Shown one piece after another: positions 9,083 through 17,332 of a DNA stretch of 27,383 nt. The notes beneath the pieces were generated by a model. It was not told where the DNA came from. It searched no databases and saw only the letters and a program-made list of their open reading frames with translations. The first letter of the stretch is position 1; each line of letters opens with the position of its first letter. The translations under genes were made by a program, and so were the position numbers. Source of the stretch: Acrasis kona (taxonomy: Eukaryota; Heterolobosea; Eutetramitea; Acrasida; Acrasidae); contig JAOPGA020000697.1 of NCBI GenBank assembly GCA_026419775.2, forward strand, positions 1 through 27,383, read 5' to 3'.

Positions 9083-10840
9083 GGGATATGGAGAAAAAAC
9101 ATGGGTAGACTGTTCCTTTTTGCTCCAACAAATAGAGGTGGATATGGGCTTGGTCATCCCTCCACCTTGATCAAAACTGAAGTTTTTGTTGGGCTTCACA
9201 AGTCCTTAAACTCCAACACTGATCCCCATCTCTTCGCCACCACCAAGCAACGATTCATTGACATACAGCTTGCTAACCGGTTGCATGTTCACCCAGCTAT
9301 GTCCAAAACACGAATTTCTCACACAAATCGTGTAAACTCTTATCTGGTGAACTCGTGCAATTTGCTTTACTCCGCTAATCTGCACATGATTGACAACTCA
9401 CTGCTGATAAACGCATCTTCATATGTGCTTACCGCTTGTAACAAGCACACAACAGATTCCGAGACTTCGCGTCTTCTCGCTGCCAAAAATATACAACTTC
9501 TAAACGACCCTTTCTGGTCTGATGTTGATAATGTTCAACAGCTCTCGGATATCTTAGATGTTGACTTGAAAGATTTCTACAACAGGACAGTGGCACGCAC
9601 TTTGGTTTCGCCAGACAAAGGTAAAGTTGCACTGTTTCTAGAGGATGCTCGCTCCAATCTCGTTAGACCCACAACTAATGACATAAATAGCGATGGAAAT
9701 GCTGTCACATGGTACACAGATGGCTCCGCAAACAAAGACAAAACTATTGCCGCTTACGCTGTAGTTAATAGTGATAACTTTGATAAGGTGGAGTACGGTA
9801 GAATTCCTGGCATTGCCAACAACTATAGAGCAGAACTGTATGGATTCCTCCAAGCTTTAAGACGCTCCAGAGATGGTCAAAATGTCACCGTTATGACTGA
9901 CTGTCTCTCTGGGATTGAAGCAGTTCACAGCTTCTCAAAGCTGAGCTCTTTAGAAGAAAAACTCCGAGTGTGCGACCATCAGCTTCTCTCTGCCATTATT
10001 TCAGAGAGGAATCGACTCACAAGCTGCGAGTTCATTTATGTTCAGGCCCATGCCAACATTCCTGGTAATGAAGCAGCGGATGAATTTGCAAAGCTGGGAC
10101 TTAACAACCACTACATCAACGACATCAGTCCTTCATCCTCACTTCTTTTCGACATTGTTTGCAAAGGTGAAGTTCCACACTCCTCTGTTCGTAGTGCTGT
10201 TTCCGACTACCTTCTATCCACCATCTCCAACTCCTCTGACTACAAATATAATATTCTCCATGATGAATATAATATCAAAGCCAGCGTCAACACCAACCTT
10301 ATGTCGCGACCCAAACAGATTTTCCTCCTCCGTCTCCGTTCCAATCAACTCTGCACACTCTCTAAAATGCAGTATTGGGACGACAAGAATCAAATAATCA
10401 ACACCAAATGCCCAAGGTGTTGCTTGCAACATGAGGACCAAACCCATGTTCTTCTAAATTGTCGCAGAAACTTGCCATACACATATGATGCAATGCGATC
10501 AATTAATGAACTGATTCGCAGCAATTTGCTGCCAGGTTCACTTATAAAGGGCTCATTTAAATTCTGGGGTCTTCCTTTTACACTGTACCAGAGTGGTTTT
10601 GATTTTGACGAACATCCTATGACTGACAAGCGTAAAGCTACTATTTATGCTAGTCTACTTGGTTACACTAGTATGGATGTAGTTAAGCGTTTTTCTAGTA
10701 AGATACCAGTCAAAAAGCCACTCCAAGTGTTGAGTAAGATATCAACCATTTTGATGGAGACCTCTTACTCCATCTGGCACGCGCGTTGCGCAACACACGC
10801 CATCAAATCCGCCAAGCTAGGCGGGCCTTCGGCTGTATAG
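9083..10840 (+). CDS. LINE ORF2 C-terminal part: RNase H and zinc knuckle
   Basis: The frame is open from 9053, but only the part from about 9083 is LINE. GRLFLFAPTNRGGYGLGHP is the stretch that normally follows the RT thumb. The RNase H domain starts with TWYTDGSANKD (first Asp), then NNYRAELYGFLQAL (Glu), VMTDCLSGIEAV (Asp) and YVQAHANIPGNEAADEFAK (His region and last Asp), so the four acidic active-site residues are present. Further on, CPRCCLQHEDQTHVLLNC gives a CxxC...HxxxxxC knuckle, as at the C-terminus of I and Tad1-type elements. The end is AKLGGPSAV and a TAG at 10838-10840. RNase H removes the RNA strand of the hybrid made during reverse transcription. Lacking its endonuclease and RT, this copy cannot act alone. 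Confidence 0.9.
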   Translation, partial: GIWRKNMGRLFLFAPTNRGGYGLGHPSTLIKTEVFVGLHKSLNSNTDPHLFATTKQRFIDIQLANRLHVHPAMSKTRISHTNRVNSYLVNSCNLLYSANLHMIDNSLLINASSYVLTACNKHTTDSETSRLLAAKNIQLLNDPFWSDVDNVQQLSDILDVDLKDFYNRTVARTLVSPDKGKVALFLEDARSNLVRPTTNDINSDGNAVTWYTDGSANKDKTIAAYAVVNSDNFDKVEYGRIPGIANNYRAELYGFLQALRRSRDGQNVTVMTDCLSGIEAVHSFSKLSSLEEKLRVCDHQLLSAIISERNRLTSCEFIYVQAHANIPGNEAADEFAKLGLNNHYINDISPSSSLLFDIVCKGEVPHSSVRSAVSDYLLSTISNSSDYKYNILHDEYNIKASVNTNLMSRPKQIFLLRLRSNQLCTLSKMQYWDDKNQIINTKCPRCCLQHEDQTHVLLNCRRNLPYTYDAMRSINELIRSNLLPGSLIKGSFKFWGLPFTLYQSGFDFDEHPMTDKRKATIYASLLGYTSMDVVKRFSSKIPVKKPLQVLSKISTILMETSYSIWHARCATHAIKSAKLGGPSAV

Positions 10841-10880
10841 AGTCATTTATAAATATGTAAATTTATTCTAATAAAGCTTT

Positions 10881-10893
10881 TCGCAGAATGCGA
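10881..10893 (+). other. LINE 3'-end hairpin
   Basis: TCGCA and TGCGA form a perfect 5-bp stem with a GAA loop just before the A tail. The same place in the short copy (8049-8061) reads TCGCA GAA TGCAA, with one mismatched base. In many LINEs the RT recognises a 3' stem-loop of its RNA, so this is a candidate recognition element. Confidence 0.5.
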
Positions 10894-10919
10894 TTTATAC
10901 AAAAAAAAACATTTTTATT

Positions 10920-11290
10920 CATCATGTTATTATAGGAGGATGTGGTCACTATTTGGTAACTTGTCTCGATTTAGCATTGAAATGCTGTAGAATTTTTGAT
11001 TCTTTTTATGGAGACAGTGCTGTGTGTGCAAATAGGCTGCAACAATGCTGTAATTATGTGTTTTATTTAACTCAAAGGGCTATAAGTGATTTCAATCCCA
11101 GTGGTTATAAAATTTTTTCGAAGACACCACACCACAAGGTATTCTAGAGTGTAGCATATATGCTTATTTTTATGTGCTATGTATCTTGAAGAAAGATAAT
11201 GAGCAAATTTTATTATGACTATCCCCACCAGTAGTACAAAAGATACGTGCTCAAATTCTACATTGTTACATTCATGCGCCACAAATTGTA
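10920..11290 (+). pseudogene. Ulp1/C48-like cysteine protease fragment, broken
   Basis: Directly after the LINE tail the plus strand reads GGCGHYLVTCLDLALKCC followed by RIFDSFYGDS. This matches the catalytic His strand and the Asp block of Ulp1-type (C48) peptidases. Further on, TPQGILECSIYAYFY resembles the Gln/Cys block, and a VVQKIRAQIL segment resembles the usual C-terminal helix. The region upstream of the His strand is absent, lost at the LINE border. The piece is broken in more than one place. C48 proteases serve as SUMO proteases in hosts and are also carried by several eukaryotic DNA transposons; the surroundings favour the latter. Its orientation is opposite to that of the transposase-like ORF across the LINE. 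Confidence 0.5.
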
Positions 11291-11547
11291 CTAAATTAAT
11301 TAACCATGTTAATGTTTATTGCTGCTTTTAATTTAATGTTTGTCAGAGTACTCATTTGGTATAAAAACGTCAAGAATTTTATTACGATATACACCTTTGC
11401 AGCTTATTATGTTATCGTAGTACTATGCAATTATTGCACAGACAATAAACTATTTGCATTTCTGGACACTATATCATCACCCTCTATATCTCTCTCTCGT
11501 CTGTATCCTAAATTGTTATTGAACAGTTTGGTGTTGGGCAGTACCTG
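11291..11547. other. AT-rich spacer, nothing recognised
   Basis: About 250 bases lie between the Ulp1-like fragment and the LTR. The only open frame (11306-11560, plus) is hydrophobic, runs into the LTR and matches nothing known, so I regard it as chance. Confidence 0.4.
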
Positions 11548-11895
11548 TGTTACAGCTTGACTCCGCGTGACTGCTTGAGAGGACCTCGCAAATTGAGTCG
11601 TTCATACATATGTTGAATTAAATTGAGCAACATACTACAGCACAAGATTTGATTTGTCATCGTTGTTCGTCGTCATCGTCTCCGTTTGTGGTCCACGTTG
11701 TTTATTGTGAAGAGTTCGGTCTGAGCACTAAAGTAAGAAGTAAGCAACCAGAACAATCTTTTATTATTATTTCGCATTGTGTTAAAAGTGAATTCCGAGT
11801 ATATATATGATTGATCCTCAAATATGTTGTTGAAGATTCAACAAGTATTCAGAGTTCAAAGATCAATTAAATATTGTAAGTTGTTGCTTACAACA
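11548..11895 (-). repeat. LTR of the Ty3/gypsy fossil
   Basis: A 348-bp segment bounded by TGTT at 11548 and AACA at 11895 gives the TG...CA ends of an LTR. It directly follows the end of pol on the minus strand. A purine-rich stretch (GAGTGGCGGAG on the minus strand) lies just before the LTR, as expected of a polypurine tract. A TATATATA-like run lies inside. Confidence 0.6.
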
Positions 11896-12470
11896 CTCCG
11901 CCACTCACAGGTTCCTTGGCAACAAGCTTCCTTCTTCTTCGGTGTGGTTGATACAGGGACTTGAATAACTTGCTTTGGAGCCTGCGCTTTTACCAGTCTT
12001 CTTGGTCTGATAGGTGTGCTGGAGACTAGCGTTGGAGTAATTTGTTTAGGAATGTCGACTCCTGGTACACGCTGTTGATCTTCTTCCTCCTCAATTTTGT
12101 CTTCGTCTGAGCTGTCGTCACTTGGTACATAGTCTTCATCTCTAACATAATCTATACCTTCGTCTAGCTCAATCTCTTCTTCTTCTTTATCTTCATCCAG
12201 CAGTTCTTCTCCTTGCTTCAATTCAATTTTCTTCAGGAAATTCGCTGGAGCGTTAAATGCATATTTCTTACCTTTGATTTCATATTGGTTGTTCTCTAGA
12301 ACTTGTCATACGACGAATGGTCCAGTAAANCTAGGANNNGATTTATCATACATCTCTTTAATTTGTTTGGTTAACTGCTCCATAAAGTACTTGTCGTGAC
12401 ATGTTGATTCACAATCAAAAGTTGTTCTTCAGTCAATCTGGTTCTTTACAATAGTTTCACTTCAATTATT
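11548..12470 (-). mobile_element. Ty3/gypsy LTR retroelement fossil (3' end of pol plus 3' LTR)
   Basis: The element lies on the minus strand. Only the end of pol and one LTR are present; gag, protease, RT, RNase H and the 5' LTR are missing. The pol remnant has the C-terminal integrase module (a FTGPF-type motif followed by a short beta-strand-like segment), which marks the Ty3/gypsy group, then an acidic and Pro/Thr-rich tail. It is broken, with a large truncation and a few smaller breaks. It cannot be dated by LTR comparison because the partner LTR is absent. The right end, near 12450-12480, abuts the NOP2 upstream region. Ambiguous bases occur at 12330 and 12337-12339. Confidence 0.7.
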
Positions 12471-12513
12471 TGATTTACCTTTTCACAACCTAGTTATTCG
12501 AACATTGGAAGAC

Positions 12514-14673
12514 ATGCCACTAACTAAGAGGAAGAGTACGTCAACTCCAGTTAAATCAAAGACACCCATCAAGAAGGCCACACCTGCGAAACAAACGCCT
12601 ACTAAGCCTACACCAGCAAAAAAGACACCATCCAAAGACGTCCCCAAACAAAAGACTCCCATTAAAGCCACAGCATCAAAACCCGCTACATCTTCATCAA
12701 ATAAGAAGAGAAAGGTTGAAGAGCTACAAGAGGAAAAAGACTCAAGTGAAGACGAAGAGGATGATATTGAAAATGAACAACTACTCGGAGCAAACGATAT
12801 CGATAACATGGAGTCAGGATCCGATGACGATGATGACGAAGATGGTCAAGATAGTGATAATGAATATGCACAGGATACAAAGTTCGAACAAATGATTCAA
12901 TCAAGAATCGATGAAAGAAAATCACTTCCAAAAAGACAACAGGCAGAAGACGATGATGACTTTTTCAGAAAAAAGGGTGCAGCTGACGAGGATTCTGACG
13001 ATGAGGAGGACTCTGATGATGACGAACCATTAAACAAGAAACAAAGAACTCAAGATCAAGATTCGGACCAAGAACCAGGTGATGATGATGATGATAGCGA
13101 AGACGACGATGATTTGACAGAGTTGGAAAGAGAAGCAAAAGAACTAGACGACGAGCAAAGACAAATCCTGATCGATGCCAACCTTGAACTACAGGACCAA
13201 GCCAAACAACAAGAAAAACCATCCCTCCTCACAGATTACACAAAAGCACACGAAAATGACGAACAAGTCGACGAAGACAACATTGACATTCTTGGCATCG
13301 GAGAGGACATTACCAAAGTACATGCGCGCATCATGGAATCACTCAGAGTGTTGGGTAACTTTAAGGAATTGAGAGAAGAAGGATTCAAGAGGTCCGATTA
13401 TTTGGATCTGCTCAAGAAGGATCTGTGCAAGTACTATGGATACGTTCCGGAGCTGATCGAATTGTTCATCGGCATGTTCAGCGTGCCAGAGTTGATCGAA
13501 TTCCTAGAAGCAAACGAGGCACCGCGTCCGCTCACCATTCGCGCCAACGCACTCAAGACGAGAAGAAGAGAATTGGCACAATCGCTCATCAACAGAGGAA
13601 TCAATTTGGATCCCATGGAGGCATGGAGCAAGACCGGATTAAAGATTTTGGACGCGAACGTGCCCGTGGGAGCCACGCCAGAGTACTTGGCAGGTCACTA
13701 CATTATTCAAGGTGCATCGTCCTTGTTGCCAGTGATGGCGCTAGCACCCAAACCAAAAGAACTCATCTTGGACATGAGCGCTGCACCTGGAGGAAAGACC
13801 ACATACATTGCCAGTTTGATGAAGAACACTGGCGTCTTGTTCGCCAACGACGTATCGCCCACTCGTAGCAAGGCCTTGGTGGCCAACATTCACAGAATGG
13901 GCGTCAGAAACGCAGTGGTGTGCAACTATGACGGCAGAGATTTGCCAAAGATCTTGACGCCTCTGGACAGAGTGTTGTTGGACGCACCGTGCAGTGGTTT
14001 GGGCGTCATCTCTCGCGATCCAAGCGTCAAGGTCAGCAAGGGCGTGGACGACGTGACCGAGTGCGCTCAGCTGCAGAAGGAACTATTGTTGAGCGCCATC
14101 GATTGCATCAATCCGAACAGTGTTACCGGTGGATACGTGGTCTACTCCACGTGTAGCGTCAGCATCGACGAGAACGAATCAGTGATACAGTATGCGCTCA
14201 AGAAGAGAAACGTAAAGATTGTGCCCACTGGATTACCGTTCGGAAGAGATGGATACGTGAGAGTGGGTCAAAAGATCTTCGACAAGGACATGGCGCACGC
14301 CAAGCGCTTCTATCCACACGTGCACAACATGGATGGTTTCTTTGTGTGCAAGTTGCAAGTGTTGAAGAGCGGCGTCAAGATCGAGAACGAAGAGGAGGCC
14401 AAGAAGCAAAAGAGAATCGAAAAGAGACAAGTGGAGGCCAGGAGACAACAAAAACAAAAGAATATCGACGAGCAAAACAAGAGAGAGCAAAAGAATAAGA
14501 AGTTGTTGGAAGAGGCCGTCAAATCCACTGGTAGTTTGGCTGCTGGTAAGAAGGCCATGGAGGAGAGGAGAGATGCCATTAGAAAAGAGAGGCCTTTCAG
14601 AACAACAAAGCAGAATAACAAGTGGAGAGAAATTGGCACAAGGAGGAAGCAACCAAAAACAACAATGGTTTAA
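12514..14673 (+). CDS. NOP2: NOP2/NSUN1 25S/28S rRNA m5C methyltransferase
   Basis: This nucleolar enzyme methylates a cytosine of large-subunit rRNA and is needed for 60S ribosome assembly. The intronless 719-residue ORF begins at the ATG at 12514. Residues 1-60 are Lys/Pro/Ala/Thr-rich with histone H1-like TPAKKTP repeats; residues 70-240 are very acidic. The conserved core runs from about 270 to 620: RPLTIRANALKTRR (pre-catalytic block), LDMSAAPGGKTTYIAS (SAM motif I, about 424), FANDVSPTRSKAL, LLDAPCSGLGVISRDPS (catalytic-cycle Cys, about 490) and YSTCSVSIDENE (nucleophile Cys, about 545). FYPHVHNMDGFFVCKL closes the fold. A Lys/Gln/Arg-rich tail follows. Both catalytic cysteines are present, so the enzyme should be active. 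Its stop is 45 bp before the next gene on the same strand. Confidence 0.95.
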   Translation: MPLTKRKSTSTPVKSKTPIKKATPAKQTPTKPTPAKKTPSKDVPKQKTPIKATASKPATSSSNKKRKVEELQEEKDSSEDEEDDIENEQLLGANDIDNMESGSDDDDDEDGQDSDNEYAQDTKFEQMIQSRIDERKSLPKRQQAEDDDDFFRKKGAADEDSDDEEDSDDDEPLNKKQRTQDQDSDQEPGDDDDDSEDDDDLTELEREAKELDDEQRQILIDANLELQDQAKQQEKPSLLTDYTKAHENDEQVDEDNIDILGIGEDITKVHARIMESLRVLGNFKELREEGFKRSDYLDLLKKDLCKYYGYVPELIELFIGMFSVPELIEFLEANEAPRPLTIRANALKTRRRELAQSLINRGINLDPMEAWSKTGLKILDANVPVGATPEYLAGHYIIQGASSLLPVMALAPKPKELILDMSAAPGGKTTYIASLMKNTGVLFANDVSPTRSKALVANIHRMGVRNAVVCNYDGRDLPKILTPLDRVLLDAPCSGLGVISRDPSVKVSKGVDDVTECAQLQKELLLSAIDCINPNSVTGGYVVYSTCSVSIDENESVIQYALKKRNVKIVPTGLPFGRDGYVRVGQKIFDKDMAHAKRFYPHVHNMDGFFVCKLQVLKSGVKIENEEEAKKQKRIEKRQVEARRQQKQKNIDEQNKREQKNKKLLEEAVKSTGSLAAGKKAMEERRDAIRKERPFRTTKQNNKWREIGTRRKQPKTTMV

Positions 14674-14689
14674 TGATGGTGTTGATTAC

Positions 14690-14695
14690 AATAAA
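14690..14695 (+). promoter_or_regulatory. Polyadenylation signal AATAAA of NOP2
   Basis: AATAAA lies 17 bases after the NOP2 stop and only 23 bases before the start codon of the next gene, so the end of one transcript and the start of the next must nearly touch. Confidence 0.5.
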
Positions 14696-14718
14696 TACGT
14701 TTTTAGAAATTGCCAAAA

Positions 14719-17079
14719 ATGAAGTGTTGGGTGGTTGTCATCTTGTTTGTTGGATGGGTGTGTTGTGGTGATGTGAATATCGAGAGCAGTTATTATCCTA
14801 GTCGTGACGTTTTATCGGTGAGCCTTCAGTTTACGTTGAATGTGATTTTGAGAGATGTTGGACTGGTGTTTCAAAGTGTTTCGGATCAGCAGTTTATGAT
14901 TTGGTTTGACTCTCACTCGGTGCAAAGGACATCAACAATCACCTCTCCAATATTTTTAAGATCAAAAATGTCGGGGTCGCTGTTGAATCCAGTGTTTATC
15001 AAAAAGGAACAGTTCTTACTTTCGGTTGGATTTAATACTAGTTCCCTGAGTGCTACTGATGTTGCCTACTTGTATGCTGATGCAGACCAATTTCAAATGT
15101 CAACAAATCAAAAGGGATTATATTCAATTGGACAGATTCCACTTCAAAATGGCACCATGTTTAACTGCACCAGTGCTGTACCCTTGTCCGAATCCTCCCA
15201 AACAGCTTCCATTTCTTATCAATCCAACAAAATTGTTGCACAGTTTGATGTTGATTCTAATAGCTCTACGCTAACACTGAATGGGCTCACACTAGTATCT
15301 CCAGACAATTTGTACACTTATGTGATCAATGGTGACAGAAGCATCAAGATTGACATTAAAACAATTGGTAAGCATCTACATCTACACTATTAACCATCCA
15401 TAGTAAACAAATACACAATCAACGTTTCGCCAGATCAACAAAATCAACTCATCTCGTACGAAACAATTACCAGTGGCATAGGAACCTCTCCAAGTACAAC
15501 TGCAACATCATTCATATGCACAGGGTCATGTCTCAAAAGAAGTCAATTCTGCCCACTCTGTGACTGGTCCCTCCATCAACACAACACGCTCCCCACAACC
15601 TACAACACATTTCTCTTAGTAGGATCCATTCCCTCCACCAACTCTATACTATTCAACATTACCGCTTATCAAAACAATCAAACTCATGCAAATGGTGTCA
15701 TGACAGGTGATGGATCCAAATCTTTATTGACCGGACCAAAAGTACAAATCACTCTTTCATCCAAACAACCATTAGGATTAAACTATTGTATTGCCATTCC
15801 ATCATCAAGCGCCAGCACCTACTCTGATTGGATCGCTTACCCATCGAGTGTGACTGGTAGTGATTGCTCTGGTATATTCAGTTCATCAACATCATTTGTA
15901 TCACAGAGTAACCGCTGTACGAGTGCTTATGGGACATGTTCTGGAAGAAATACATTATCATTTGTAAATCAAAAATATGGAAAAATGTTTATTGTGTCTA
16001 ATTCTACTGTTGTTTCATCTGGTGGTACCATTACAGTAAAACCACTTGCTAGTAGTGTTCTAAGTGTTTACATGGATCCAAGTGTTGTTGTGTTTTATGA
16101 ACCAATAATAAAGTACTCTGGTTATCGCGTCATCATCTCCAACGATAGTAGCAGTTATACTCTTGCGAGCGTATCTGTTAGTGCAGCGAATGTTGGTCAA
16201 GTTGGTGGTATGTTTCATTGTAAGATTGTTTGTCCGATCAGTGATTCTCCAGTGTTGATGGACTCTTCTACCAAATCTGCTTATGTGGATGCGGGGTCCA
16301 GTTTTGATTTTAGCTTCGACATGTCGAGTTCTGTGGTCGAAGATCAAAAAATGTATTTTACATCATGTAGCATACAATTAAGTGTCGTGAAATTTCCGTT
16401 GTGGAGCTCGGTGGGTAAGGTTGCTTCTGCTGCTACTAATATCACGACGTGGTATGGACGATTTAAGAATCCTTGTACTGTGAATTTTCCAACTGCAAAA
16501 ATGTCGACCAATCCTCTTTCAAGGGTGTTACCTTCAACAATAACTATTGGCAAGGCTTATAATATAACTGCGCACTATTCTTCTGGATCCATTGTCTTGT
16601 CAATGCAAGTCATCAACACTGGCACTGTGCAGGGAGTGTTTAATTCGTTCCTCAAGTGCGATTTCATTGTAAAATCATTGCAGGTCAATAAAAGTATGAT
16701 TGTAGATGGTGGGTCGAATCAAATGATCGTGTCTAATTTAGACTTGACTAGTTTTGACGTGGATCAAATTGGAACAAGGTCCATTTCGTGCCTGTGGGAC
16801 TATTATGTTACGGGACCAGACAGTCAATGTTGGGTTCAGTTATACTACTATGACCAGTTTATAATTGATTTAACTGACAAGGGTGTGAATGGATACATCA
16901 AACGATATAATAGTTCGATTTATACTGGAATGAAATATTCTAGCTCAGAACAAAGTATGAGAGCTGCATTTGGAGATCATCCTTATTCCATTTTGGTTCT
17001 ATACTCTGTGATAACTACTGTGGGGTGTCTTTTGGCGAGCACAATTATTTTAAGGGTTATTCTCCGGATCTGTCGTTGA
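14719..17079 (+). CDS. HAP2/GCS1-like gamete fusogen candidate (type I membrane protein)
   Basis: Two exons (14719-15367 and 15404-17079, 36-base intron) give 774 residues. There is a signal peptide (MKCWVVVILFVGWVCCG), a long Ser/Thr-rich ectodomain with many N-glycosylation sites, one membrane helix near the C-terminus (SILVLYSVITTVGCLLASTI) and a very short basic tail. A Cys cluster CTGSCLKRSQFCPLCDW lies near residue 255. Near 365-400, DWIAYPSSVTGSDC is followed by a Phe-xx-Gln-xxx-Cys pattern and TSAYGTCSGRNTL. This matches the spacing of the HAP2 core block (Cys, Ile/Val-Gly, Phe, Gln, Cys, Cys, Leu). Two later segments, ANVGQVGGMFHCKIVC and VINTGTVQGVFNSFLKC, resemble the N-x-G...Cys strands of HAP2 domain III. 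HAP2 drives gamete membrane fusion. The N-terminal block is not recognisable, so this may be a divergent family member or an unrelated surface protein. The ATG at 14719 was chosen because it starts the signal peptide. Confidence 0.5.
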
Positions 17080-17332
17080 CGAGTGGTATGATTTTTTTGG
17101 TGAACATCAGCCATCAATCCTTTATATTCCTGTTTAACTGACCCTTGTAAGCGATTAAGAGCTTTAATAAACTCCTGTTTGATTTAATTATTGAGTGACT
17201 GATTTTGTTTCCGTAGGTTTATTCCTCTGATTGTGAATATCTCTCTTTCGCCCAAAGTTGTCCAATTTCATTTTGTAAATTTGCGCGTCCTTCTTTGTCA
17301 ACCATTTAAAATTTGATCCTACGAGCACTGAT
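17080..17332. other. Spacer: 3' UTR of HAP2-like gene and BBS1 promoter
   Basis: This 253-base spacer holds an AATAAA at 17166-17171 that probably ends the upstream transcript. The remainder should be the BBS1 promoter. No TATA box stands out. Confidence 0.4.

Larger units (their letters stand above)
9079..10909 (+). mobile_element. 5'-truncated LINE copy with RNase H and 3' tail
   Basis: The copy starts inside the post-RT region of ORF2 (the exact 5' border within about 9050-9100 is uncertain) and ends in an A tail at 10901-10909. It contains the parts absent from the LINE at the left edge: the RT C-terminal region, RNase H, zinc knuckle, a very short 3' UTR with AATAAA at 10870-10875 and a terminal hairpin. 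The body is open throughout, so the insertion is recent. On its left is the transposase-like gene (minus strand) and on its right an Ulp1-like fragment (plus strand). No clear target-site duplication could be paired. Confidence 0.85.

Noticed and set aside
11306-11560. Hydrophobic 84-codon ORF next to the LTR
   Set aside because: It crosses the LTR border, has no start context or homology I can recognise, and lies in AT-rich decayed DNA.
12483-13222. Minus-strand ORFs opposite the NOP2 N-terminus (Ser- or His-rich)
   Set aside because: They are antisense shadows of the acidic Asp/Glu codon runs and have no family features.
14233-14652. Leu-rich minus-strand ORFs resembling membrane segments
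   Set aside because: They are antisense to the Lys/Gln-rich NOP2 tail; leucine is the expected reverse of CAA and AAG runs.
16710-16730. A TCGAATC-like tRNA T-loop motif
   Set aside because: It sits in the HAP2-like coding region and no acceptor, D or anticodon stems surround it.
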